Assembly: GCF_963855985.1 (NCBI RefSeq) | Contig: NC_087105.1 | Coordinates: 7,132,501 to 7,196,500, forward strand | Length of the DNA stretch: 64,000 bases | From: Ostrinia nubilalis | Lineage: Eukaryota > Arthropoda > Insecta > Lepidoptera > Crambidae | Reading direction: 5' to 3' | Shown: positions 25,417 to 36,537 of the stretch, one piece after another | Layout: each line of letters starts with the position of its first letter | How positions within the stretch are numbered: position 1 is the first letter of the stretch | Notes under the pieces: model-generated | What the model was told of the DNA's origin: nothing | Seen by the model: only the letters and a program-made list of their open reading frames with translations | The model's database searches: none | Translations under genes and position numbers: made by a program

Positions 25417-25630
25417 TAAATTATTCATGTGAGAATCTCAAATTTTATTTTCATAATTTTAAATTGTTGTACGATTACAACACGCGCGTTGCAAATTGTT
25501 TATCAATGCTGCGTTTACGTGCGCTCAACGGTCAACCTGTAATGAGCTGCCATGAAGTCTCCAGTCATGTATTCGCCCATGCAAAAACTGCACGAAATCA
25601 ATAATCCGAGTTTCTAGCTACAAATTCAAC

Positions 25631-28513
25631 ATGCTTTTCTGGCTGGCAAAAACCGCTGCCTTTGTATCGCTATTCGTAACCACTGGTGAGCTAATAATTT
25701 TAATTTTATATCGTAAGATAAGCTGATAATCCTTGCCTTCTCGTAGGTACTGCATAAGTGTGTTTACCTAATTGACTCGAGACTATTTGTAAATAAATTG
25801 AATCGCTCACTTATGTTAAGCTAAGTAAGTGGTATTTTACAACTCATCATAGTTAGGTACATACATTGTAGATATTTATCCAACAATAAATACCTACCAA
25901 AATTGTAAATAAAATAACTATTCCCTACATAAGTTGAAACGTTATGGTCATCATATTGTAAATTACACCTAGCTACCTATTCGATTAATGCAAAATAATT
26001 TTAAATATACTAACAAAATTGACGATGAAGGAAAAGGCTATACGGAGTCATATAATTGATATTCCTTTACGGCTTTATGTGACGAACCACATATTTACGA
26101 ATGTAAAGAATGCAAAACGCAAATGGCATATGGGGATTATGATTAATGTAATAATATACATTAATCATCATAGCACACAGATAAACATAAAACGGATAAA
26201 TGCGCACTTTAGCGTAATTAACTTATTTAATTAGAATTGTTAATACGTTTAATAATAGAAACCGTGACAACTACCTTTGAAAACTGTTATGCTAAACTAT
26301 GAAAGACATTTGGTAACCGTAGGTAAATAATGTGTAATTTTTTCTTTGATATTTCGGATTTGACGAATACGATCGGCAACGAATGACCGTTGCCGATAAT
26401 GATTATGAAATCAATACATTTTTATATGCATAACAAGGCAGGCATTTGACCGCAATCGCACCTGGTGTTAATTGAGATAGAGTCTAACATTAATGTATAT
26501 TTGGGGTTATTTATTTCTTTTGCTGTACAGTTCATGGCGATGCAGCCCTAGAGTCATGGGTGCCCAACCATTCAGCGTGGGAAAAGCTGAATGCGCTGGA
26601 TTGCGGGGAAAGCGCTGCCGACCGCATCATCGGTGGCACCAACGCTGCTCTGGGCCAGTTCCCCTGGATCGTGCGCCTTGGATACGTGTGTAAGTCACTA
26701 GTTACTAGAAAATGACTTATAGGGCAGAGGTTCCCAAACTTATTAGTATCACACTCCCCTACTGCTTAAATGAACGTGCCCACAAATAGTAGCAAGTGGG
26801 CTCGGCAAGCAAATAATACAACTACTTAGGAAAAAGATGCACGTAGCCTGTGCAGTTTTCTGTGCAAGACACTATCTACATCTAATGATCGAGATTTTTG
26901 TGGTGCTCTAATGATCATCCTTCAGTCAACCTCTTACAAACTCTCCGTTGTGACAAATAGAGCCTTTTGAAACAGCGAAATTCGTTCGTTTTATAATATT
27001 CGGGTCTTCGAGATAACTCTACAAATGAGAAATGAAACGGACGGTTCGGTATAGAGTCATCGATATCAATTCAGAGTGAAATGTTTGATATCGATGACTC
27101 TACAAATCTATACATTTTAACCCAACAATAGGTTAGGCGAAATAAACATAACGAATTTTATATTTTTATAGAGGCATTTTAGTTTTGATAAATGCATACA
27201 GAAGTAACAGTTAATATAAAAGTCGTTATGATAAGAAGCTTGTCAATTAGAACAATCAAATTAGAGTGATATCTACTACGAATACATGTAGGTATAATGT
27301 CATCCATATAAAATTGTACGAAAGTAGCAGTCGTAGGTTTGTCACGTAGCTATGTGCCGTAGCATCTAAGCACGTAGCAATTATTACAAGTTTTGGTCTC
27401 TTTTGGACTCAAAAGGTATAAATATTATTTTCTAAATTCATGTGCGCTTGTTCAAAAACCTTACGCTACTAATTATTTAACACTTTTGTTTTGATAATGT
27501 TTGACATGAATGTAACGGTGTATAACATGACGTTAATTAGTTGAGATTTTTAGAGTTAATTGATTTATGCACTCATTATTACTGAGGCAACCGTGTCATG
27601 ACTGATATGAAACAAATCGATCGTTCCACCAAGTTTTACAGCTGTAGGTGTACATTAAGTGAGTTTAAAATAACTTTATGACAGTTAAGTCTTTGTGGTC
27701 GCAATTACTTCGGTTAAATAAAAAAGTTACAATTTCTTGATGACTTCTCAGAACTGTTATATGGTTTTTCAATGAATCAAATCACAAAGTCCAAAATTTC
27801 CGATTCAATTTGGTATAATGACTATAGATAGACCTACCTATTATAATACATATTATGTAGAGTCGTATTGATTGAACATGTTTTTTTATCTAATTGAGGT
27901 GATACATTTTTAACAAGTCAGTTTCATCAGTAAGATGATTCTGATTCCGTTTTCAAAGGTTAATTAGTCATCAAGTCAAATCTGAATTATAGTCATTAAT
28001 AAGGTGATTTCCCATGAACAATTATTTTTTTTGTAAAAAATAGAGTAGGATTTTATTTTCTTCATTAGCAAAATAGAGTAGGGCTTTCTTAAGTTTTCTT
28101 AGTTCGACTTGAAAGCAAAATATTCATTTAATCTGATCAGCCTAGCGTAGAGGCCAGCCGAGAAGAGTACCTATCTGCAAATTAATTGTTTTTTACTAAC
28201 TTATTTGTTTTCATCAACAAAACACCATCGTTCTTAGTTCAAATACTTATTTCAATTTTTGATTGACAGTTCCATACGACACGGAAACAGATTGGATGTG
28301 CGGTGGAGCTCTTGTAACTGATCGCCACGTGGTCACAGCTGCCCACTGCATACCAACCCCCGATGATGAATATACTCTGTGAGTAGACTGGTCATCTATA
28401 CTTATAATAAATCTGTAGAGAGGTCAATTCTGTACATGAAATATATTTTCAAAATAACTATCAGGGGGTGATTAGTGATCGATACTGATGCCAAAAATGC
28501 AATCAGTAAAATT

Positions 28514-28558
<45 letters not shown>

Positions 28559-31500
28559 ATGTTCCTTATAGAAACAAAATCTACTCGACAGATTTTAACG
28601 AAACTTGGTACGATTATTCTTCATACTCCTGGGCAGGTTATAGGATACTTAGGGATTCCCACGGGAACGGGAATTAGCGGGAAAATCCATTTGTATGAAA
28701 AATCTAAACCGCTTAAGTTAGACGCTTGAAATTTGGCATGCAGGTACCTTAGTAAACTTAAAGCTTAGTTACAACAGGATATTGCAAAATTCCCACGGGA
28801 ACGGGAGTTAGCGGGAAAAAACATTTGTATGAAAAAATCTAAACCGCGTAAGATAGATGAAGGGGGTAAAACGGGATCCACGTGTACGAAGTCGCGGGCG
28901 GCCGCTAGTATAAAATAATTTTTAACTTTTTAGAACACTGAGTAAGGACTGGCCACAAAAATTAAACCGGAACCTTTGAAAAAAAGAAACGTACCTACTG
29001 TTTTCGTTGTATTTGTTTTAATAGCAATTAATAACATGCTTACTTCATAAAATAATTTCCTCATTAATTTCTGTTTTTAGTTTAATAAGTATTTCTTTTT
29101 TTTTAGTCAATTAGTGTATGATGCTTCTGTATCGATGAGCCATACCTACCTATACCATACCAGATTTTCTTGGAAAAGCATTTAATTTCTCTAAATCCCA
29201 ACAATATGCGTCATGTTTTCTCAATTTATCATCTAACTGCTTTTGAACTTTTGCTTATGGGAAATTTCCCAATAAAGATCCCTTTGTGAGACCACTCATT
29301 ATGAACTCATGCATCCACCAAAAATGTTAAGGATAAAAAATACTTTTAATTAGAAATGATGCATCCGATTGCACAATCATTTTAAATCCAATTTTAGGGA
29401 TTATCACAACAAAAGTTAAGAAGGATAAATCTCATCTCAACAGTGTTAATAATTTAAAACAGAACTCAAGAGTTGCCTTAGTAAGTGAATGACCTACTCA
29501 ACTAGAAAGATTGCGTAAATTGCGTTGCAAGATTAGAGTCAAAAGAAACTTTAATGCCTTATCTGTAAGAGTTTCACCCTCAATACGCTATATCGCTTAT
29601 TGGGCTTCTTTAATAATTTTATCTTATCCCCAATGTGGAAGAAACATATTTAAGAAAAAAATTGCGAATTGTAAGAATTTCAGATCAGAATTAACCAAAA
29701 AAACATGATTACTTTTTAGAATTTTGTTACATTCAAGAAGCATTTTACCACCAGCAAGTTCATTCGTCTGAGCGAGTGCTTGATGTAGGCCTAAGAATTT
29801 AAGATCCTTTCTAGTAACTGTTCATAACTCTAAAAAGCAAAATTCTGAACTTTTAATTATCATTTTCCCTCCAGCAAGTACATTCGGCTGGGCGAGCACG
29901 ATACTCGCACTGATCCGGACTGCGAGCTTAGCGTGTGCGCGCCGCCTGTGCAGGACCGAGAGATCAAGAATATTTCTAAGCATCCTGACTTCAACCAACC
30001 CCCGTTCCATAACGACATGGCTATTATAGAACTGGATACCCCTGCGAACTTAAATGGTAACTACACCTACTTAGTTATATGTAGTCAATTCTTTTTTAAA
30101 TGTTAGGATAAGTGCAAGACCAAACACTTAACTGTAGGTAGTGACACTGAACCTATAGTGTAGGTACCTATTAAACTTGAATTATCGAAAATTCAGCGTA
30201 TTTTATTATGGCAAAAGAGATATTCCAATTGTTTACATTAGAGTAGATACCAGCGTAGATAGGCGCGATTACGGAATAGGATAATAGGCATTACACATAA
30301 TATTATTATACGGTCATTCTCAAGATTAGGCGTTCTCAGCCTAATTACCATATTATTTTTGAAATTTGGCTTAATTGACTTAAACGCCTTTAAATATAAA
30401 ACACATGAAAAGTACGAATTTAACAATCGTAAAGGCGTCAAATTATTCAAAGCGGTTTCCGCGTAAATGAGACCCAAAAATTTTATGGTCACGGTAATTA
30501 GATAGGGCTAATACTTAATCTAACGGTAATTAGAAAAGATAATTATGTAAAATAGCAAAAAAACAACAACATCTTGCATTGATAAATTTGTACACAAATA
30601 TTGTAAAGCGTCATATAAAAGTCTGTAGGTACTTTTAATAACCCTTTGCAAAAAGAAAAACACTTATTTCTATTATTTATTGTATCATGATATTTTCAGT
30701 GTACTGCAAGAATCGAGGCTATAACAGGAACACATAGTTTCAGCAAGAAGGGGCTATGTGTCACATTTAAAATGAGAGCATTTAGCTGAATCAGAATCTC
30801 ACAAATTTGACTTTTCGGATATGCATATATCGAAAAATGTATTAATGATATTAGTGTTTTTTCCTCTTTTTAATCTATCTGTGATCAGCCATCACCCATT
30901 ATCAGATTAAATTGAATTTGTACTAATGACAGTTCCAGCTCTGCATATCCCATGATTTGTCACCTCGATTCTTTTACAATAAGTTTTCAGATTGATGCTA
31001 TTTGCTTTCTCCTGAGCCTGAATACAGAATTCTCAGAATTTAGAACGGATGCAGCAAATAGATTTCATGACGGTCTAGTCTTTGTTTGTAAGCTTTACAG
31101 GAATTTTCTACACCCTCTTTGACGTTGGTATCACTTCAGTGGACTTTGTAAACCGGTCGATGCCATATGTCTACATGGGTCTTAGGATGCATTTGTATTT
31201 AGTTTGTTCTCCAAGCTTCTTCTGCCCAGTATTCATTGCATATCACGAAGTTTTTTTTCTATGCATGCATAACAAAGCAGGTAGGATGCAGTCTATGATG
31301 GTACAAAGTGCCTAAACACTCGTCTTGAAGAGGCCCATTGTCTGTTCATTTGTTCCCTTTCGTTCTTAATGTGATCACGCCAGGTAAGAGTTACTGTTGG
31401 ACAATCTCATCTTCTTAGGGCAAAGTTAACATGGATAGATTTTAATGGTATTATATTAGAATTAATTAATGATTTAACATGTTAGTTAATAACAATGATA

Positions 31501-33847
31501 TTAATAGTAAAAATAAGTATCTGGTACGAGACATGTTTCACGCAGGGGTGACATCTCCTGGGCATCAGGAAGCCCCGATTTCACTCCAGCTAACTTCTTT
31601 TTGTGGGGTTAAAATATACTCTAAAATCCAACAACCATGCAGCAACTGAAGCTGAACATTCGTCATGAAATCGAATCTATTTTTGAGGTAACTCTAACGA
31701 AAGCTTTTTAAAATTTTGATGTCAGATTGGAAGAAAAGTCCGTAAAGTTGTTATGCGAAAGTCTAGCTATTTTATAATCATACTTATTTAATCGTGAGTG
31801 CAGTTTGTAGGTAATAATTTCATACAACGGTGATTATAAATATATGGTAATTAGTACATGGAAATTAGAAAACGATAGTTTTTCTTCAAAATTTCCAAAA
31901 TCTGCAGGGTATGCAACTACTGTCTTACTATAACGTATGGAGGCCAAAGTACTGTTTCTATTTAAATCAACAACGTGGATCTACCTTCAAAAATCTAGTT
32001 TAAAAATAAGGACATGGTAAATAGAAAAATTGAAAACCAAAGATATGGTAATTATACTCTTACGCAATTCATCGTTGGTTCGCCAACGCAATAGACGTCT
32101 ACTTGCTAACAGGTCATAGAACTAACTAAGGGCTCGCGCCGCGCGCGTAAATGATGTGTCAAATATTATTATTTAGGCTTGTGTGCCCATAAACAAAAAA
32201 CGTCACGGGAATTAGGATTTTCGCTCGGACAAGCAGTTTTTTAATTCTAATTATTTACAGAATGGTTCTATTGAATAGATATTTTGCTATGCATAAGACT
32301 ATCTTTTATACTCTTTAAAATGTTGAATGGAGTAAACCAAATCTTTACGACATAAAAATTACAGCCAACTTTTAACATTAAGTCGGTGTGCGGACGCGTA
32401 ACGGTAATTAGAGAACAGAGGTTCATGAAATTAATTTAGACACAAATACTTAAAATAAAGGCCTATGATTTAATGCACAACTGGATAGGGTTGTGAAGTA
32501 ACATATAAAAATACTTGCATGTCTCTAATTTGTCATTTTTAACGATTTAACAGCCCCGACACGCAAAAACTAGCTCATCTGAGAATGGCCGTATACTTAA
32601 TTATCTTAGAATCCATCCTTTCCAGTAGCCTGACTTTTTAGGGCTCTCAAGAGGCAATTACGGTATGCTTAATGTATACCTACAACAAATAGGAATTTAC
32701 TCAACCACAAAATTCAGCAATATTTTCCCAACTTAATTACGTTGCATATTTCAGATTACGTGACCCCAATATGTTTGCCCCAGAAAGGGGACCAGCTAAA
32801 TGGCGTTCATGTGGGCGAGCTGGTCTCCGCAGCCGGCTGGGGCAAGATGAACATGACCACGGAGGAGAGAGCTGATGTCTTACAAGTCGTTGCGGTAAGT
32901 TAGAGATACGATCTTCATTATTTATGGAAAAATGCCCCAATTATCTTGCACCTGCAATTCCCTTTAGCCAGGATCTACACTTTAACAACATGGAATGCAA
33001 TAATGATATTGACTACCTATTGACCAGTCCATTGAAACCAGATTCTAGGTATTTTATTTCTGAGATTAGTGTCGTGAATTCGTGTAAAGCATGTCATTTA
33101 TCAGCACCACTTCTCGCTATTTTGAATTTTGTTACAGCTACCCATTGTTGAGCCAGACATGTGTGATTTGTTCGGACAAGAGTTCAAGGTGTCTAAGTCC
33201 GAGATATGCGCAGGCGCCCAGTACAACAAGGACGCTTGTGGCGGTGATTCTGGAGGTCCTCTCATGAAGGTGAGAAAAAATTTCCTTTGTGATAGTCATT
33301 GGACCTTTTCAGACGAAGAATCATTTAGTTATCAGTTATGTTTATTTTTAAGAATGCTCTCGGCAAAAAATGCTAAAATGGCAACTTTATTAATACTTTT
33401 TAGTCATCATGCAAATGCGCAGCCCCTTCGACAAATCTCAATAAATCGATACCTACTACATAAAAGCCTTGGCCTTGCGTGTTTTAAAAGTTCGATAGGT
33501 ACTTCACCCTAACCCTTCTGGCATGTTCTAAAAATTATTCACTCGTTTTATGGCCGCTTACCCCAATGCCCTTGTTTGTCGAATACAATGACGTCAATAA
33601 TAAAATCTGTTTTCAAAAGCTCTAATAACTTGAAAATGTTGATTTCATGCTAAGTAAGATGCAGTGCGTCATTTTAACTTGCTTTTTTATTTTGTTTTAT
33701 TTTCAGGTCTTCGATACATCAGATGGACCCAAAAACTTTTTAGTTGGTGTGGTGTCATTTGGACCAACAGTTTGTGGGATCAGAAAACCTGGTGTTTACT
33801 CTTCAGTGGTGCACTTCCTCAAATGGATCTTAGATAATATTGATTAG
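25631..33847 (+). CDS. Secreted trypsin-like serine protease without CLIP domain
   Basis: Seven exons: 25631-25685, 26531-26689, 28270-28378, 29875-30056, 32755-32894, 33138-33269, 33707-33847; phases close, about 305 residues. Signal peptide about 1-21. Only about 30 residues separate it from the activation site R50/IIGG, so there is no CLIP domain, but C43 (DCGES) is retained as the likely tether. Triad H97 (TAAHC), D155 (NDMAII), S253 (GDSGG); D247 in the S1 pocket predicts cleavage after Arg/Lys. The CLIPB-type extra loop is present (DPDCELSVCAPP, C124 and C129). Best read as a CLIPB-lineage enzyme lacking the regulatory domain. Introns carry a Helitron, a large decayed TIR element and a fragment of its own fourth exon. 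Confidence 0.88.
26434..26486 (-). repeat. Dispersed repeat, copy 2
   Basis: Reverse-orientation match to 23658-23710, just upstream of the second exon of the third protease. Confidence 0.55.
27052..27101. repeat. Short perfect palindrome
   Basis: 18-base arms TAGAGTCATCGATATCAA around a 14-base loop, within an intron of the third protease. May be a tiny MITE remnant. Confidence 0.5.
28395..28907 (+). mobile_element. Helitron-like element with TGTC microsatellite
   Basis: Starts TCTATACTTATAATAAATC after an A and ends CGGGCGGCCGCTAG before a T, which are canonical Helitron ends. It holds a (TGTC)n run at 28516-28558 and two copies of an internal unit with CCCACGGGAACGGGA. No intact coding frame. 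It is in the third protease's third intron, immediately after the His exon. Confidence 0.75.
28516..28558. repeat. (TGTC)n microsatellite
   Basis: About ten uninterrupted TGTC units inside the Helitron-like element. Confidence 0.9.
29741..29790 (+). pseudogene. Truncated duplicate of protease-3 exon 4 start
   Basis: The pattern ATTTTACCACCAG then CAAGTTCATTCGTCTGAGCG repeats, with changes, the true acceptor and first codons of exon 4 (CCAG then CAAGTACATTCGGCTGGGCG at 29875). The copy lies about 120 bases upstream, then diverges with no matching exon end, so it is a partial exon duplication including its splice acceptor. Confidence 0.6.
30311..32591. mobile_element. Decayed 2.3-kb TIR element with GGTAATTAG repeats
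   Basis: Possible inverted ends CGGTCATTCTCA and TGAGAATGGCCG, each flanked by TATA. Inside, GGTAATTA or close variants recur near 30349, 30484, 30525, 31843, 32039 and 32400. A transposase-like scrap lies in it (next entry). Ends are short and imperfect, so the borders are provisional. Confidence 0.45.
31560..31745 (+). pseudogene. Remnant of a mariner-like transposase
   Basis: Encodes SPDFTPANFFLWG, followed after an in-frame stop by PTTMQQLKLNIRHEIESIFE and a decayed NFDVRLEE stretch. This matches the conserved RSPDLTPxDFFLWG...LKxxIRxEI block of arthropod Tc/mariner-type transposases. Stops interrupt it; clearly dead. Confidence 0.65.
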
Positions 33848-34590
33848 TGGATTAAGTAACTTATGTACTAAATATTATTATGTAATTAATATTTCGATGA
33901 AATTGGCATGAAAAAGCACCTAGCTATGTGATAGTTTTGTGTTATTTCCTAAAATGTTATTTTGTTGATGTTGAACATTATTATAAAATAAGTCCATCAA
34001 ATTAATTATTACTTATTTCCCTTTACTTGCTGTTAGTTTTATACACCCACAGAACAGAAACCCAAACCAAATCAACCCAAGATTTGACCTTTTTTGAACT
34101 GGCTTGTGTCATTTTCCGCTATAGAGTCGTATCAGAATGTAAATATTAGAAACTTGCATAATTTACCTACTGAAACCAAATGAAGCTTTCTTCGTATATA
34201 GAGACTGTTCAAGACTCATATTTAGGCACTTACGTGTAGGTATACTCGTACCACCTACTTAAATATGGTCCCTTTTGACCACTTCACCGAACATCCTGTA
34301 TACCTAATTACCTAAGTTGAGTCAGACTTGCAAAAATTTTGAGATTTTGTGCGATTTATCCTTGACAGCAAAATTCCTGCAGCCTTAAAATGGTAGCTAG
34401 CAGTTCCGAAACAGTTATTAGTGATGACGCACTGGGTGATTAGCAAAAGAACGTCTGCAATTGCGGATGTAATAGGTTGTCCAGTTTGAAGACAATAGAA
34501 AAAAACATTACTCGCCTCTCAGTTACGGCACCGTGAACACAACACTCGGACCGACGAAATGAACACCTAAACAAGTAACCCAATGGCGCG
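33848..34590. other. Intergenic region between proteases 3 and 4
   Basis: About 740 bases of AT-rich sequence between two genes on the same strand; must hold the 3' UTR of one and the promoter of the next. No clear TATA box. Confidence 0.4.
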
Positions 34591-36477
34591 ATGGCGTTGG
34601 ACAAAATATGGATAGTTTCGGCCGTCATTATTGCTTCGTGGAAAGCCCGTAAGTTAATTATATCCTGATAGATTTACCACTCTATAATTTTATAAGAAGA
34701 ATGATTCAGTGCTTTATTTTAGGTTCACATGAAACGATTCCAAATAATACCGTGACGCCATATTCTAATTTAACAAGACCATTTTTGGAAAACGATGACC
34801 AGACTTATCGCCACATATCAGATGTATCGGAAACAAAAAATAATAATGTGTATAAACAAAACAAAGAAAATCGTGCATATGAAGTTAAAAATACACATTC
34901 AAATCGATTAGATGGAACTGTTAAACTTCCCGATAGAAGCGTCTGTGGACCGTTATCTGAAGAAGAAAGAATTTATGGAGGGGAAAACACGGCTATTGAC
35001 GAATTTCCGTGGCTGGTGCGCATAAAGTATATCCTTGGTAAGTTTAAATTTTGCAATTTGTGTTTCCCTAAATTATGTATTATTAGAAAACTGTTATGTA
35101 AACATACTTAGAAAACAACAATATCTAAACATAATTTTAACAACTGGACAGATTTGTGGTAACGCACCAAAATTTTCCTTTCACTAATTTTACTGATACT
35201 TTATTTGGTACAGATTTAGGTAACTTATATTCTTGAAAAAAGGGTCTACAGTTTAGTAAACCATATCATAAGAACTCATGGCAATGCCATGCTTTTTCGC
35301 GGAGCTAAAAAAAGTTTTTAAGTTTCAGCAGAACTGTTTTCAGTAAAAGTTTTAGTAGCCTAGATATGAAGTCGGAGTAGATCTATTTTATGGTTATTTT
35401 GTTTTCAGATAACGGGAAAGAGGTGTACGCGTGTGCTGGGTCACTACTAACGGATAATTATGTGCTGACGGCTGCCCATTGTGCCGTCAATCTGACTATG
35501 TGAGTAAATAAAGTTATTGCATAACTTTGTATTTTACCTGACATGCACATCTCCATTATGATGTTTATCTAAGCACATAATAAGACCAGTAATGTTGTTC
35601 AACTCAAACATACCTACTTACTACGCAAATATTTCAATTTCAGCTTATTTTAATGTTTACATTTCAGTAAAGAAGTAAGATTAGGCGACTGGAATTTGCA
35701 AACAGAGTATGATTGCCAAGGAAGCGTTTGCATTGGCCATGCTGTAGACGTGAAAGTCGTCAAAGTGATACCGTTTCCCAACTATACTAAGATGGACACT
35801 TTCAAAGGAGACATTGCTTTGTTAAAGCTTCAAAGACCAGTGAATTTTACAGGTATAAATATTTTCATTCGCCAGATCGCCAAACAATTTACGTGGGATA
35901 CCATTTTTTTTAAAGAAATGAGCGTGTTTACTTTATACTTATTCATTTACGTTTACAGATTTCATAAGGCCTATTTGCTTGCCAACTACAAAATTTGTCG
36001 CAAACCAAGATTACTCTCCTGGAAGCACTTACTGGACAGCCGGGTGGGGAAAAACAGAATTTGGTAAGTGACCCCCGTACCTAAGTAATGCTCCGCTTGT
36101 TCTGAAAGAAATGGCAAACTGTGAAGTAAATTAACAAAGCTTTTTCCACTGTTATTGTAGAGAAGAAACCTGCAATTAAAAGAAAAGTGGAATTGAATGC
36201 GGTACCAGTTCCAGAATGTAGAAGAAAACAACCCATATTATCAGATGATACCGTATCGTTTACAATATGTGCAGGAGGAACAGATGGCAAAGACACTTGT
36301 GTTGGCGACTCTGGGGGATCTCTAGTCAAACAAGTTACTGAAAACAGTACGACCAACTGGTTCTTAATGGGCGTTACCAGTTATGGCTACAAAGAGTGTG
36401 GAAGCGAAGGCAGACCAGGGCTGTACGCAAGAATCACCCCGTACATGGATTGGATCATTCATAACATCGAATCATAA
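34591..36477 (+). CDS. Secreted trypsin-like serine protease with Asn-rich N-terminal extension
   Basis: Six exons: 34591-34648, 34723-35037, 35409-35499, 35668-35852, 35959-36063, 36161-36477; phases close, about 356 residues. Signal peptide about 1-20. An Asn/Thr/Lys-rich segment of about 70 residues replaces the CLIP domain and contains no CLIP cysteines. C94 (SVCGPL) is the likely tether and activation is at R102/IYGG. Triad H148 (TAAHC), D203 (GDIALL), S302 (GDSGG); D296 predicts trypsin-like specificity. The extra loop pair C171/C176 is present. Exon phases over the catalytic domain (1-2-1-1) match the first CLIP protease, which supports common origin. Its ATG at 34583 is rejected because that frame ends after ten codons. 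Confidence 0.88.
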
Positions 36478-36504
36478 TTTCAAAACGACATTTATATTGG
36501 TATT

Positions 36505-36513
36505 TTTATTAAA
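36505..36513. terminator. Overlapping convergent polyadenylation signals
   Basis: TTTATTAAA serves both strands: AATAAA on the minus strand (36510-36505), about 28 bases past the FAM161 stop, and ATTAAA on the plus strand (36508-36513), 30 bases past the stop of the fourth protease. Confidence 0.5.
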
Positions 36514-36537
36514 GTTTTCTACAACAATCAAAGTTAT

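Larger units (their letters stand above)
22762..25630. other. Divergent intergenic region between proteases 2 and 3
   Basis: The minus-strand CLIP protease and the plus-strand CLIP-less protease are transcribed away from each other here. The interval holds three short repeats (23658-23710, 24034-24168, 25271-25416) and a retrotransposon scrap (24832-24900). No further gene seen. Confidence 0.5.

Noticed and set aside
25233..25604. 123-codon plus-strand open frame
   Set aside because: Covers a Harbinger-type MITE and the region just before the third protease; no protein features.
28475..28729. 84-codon open frame over the TGTC run
   Set aside because: Lies inside a Helitron-like element and is driven by the microsatellite.
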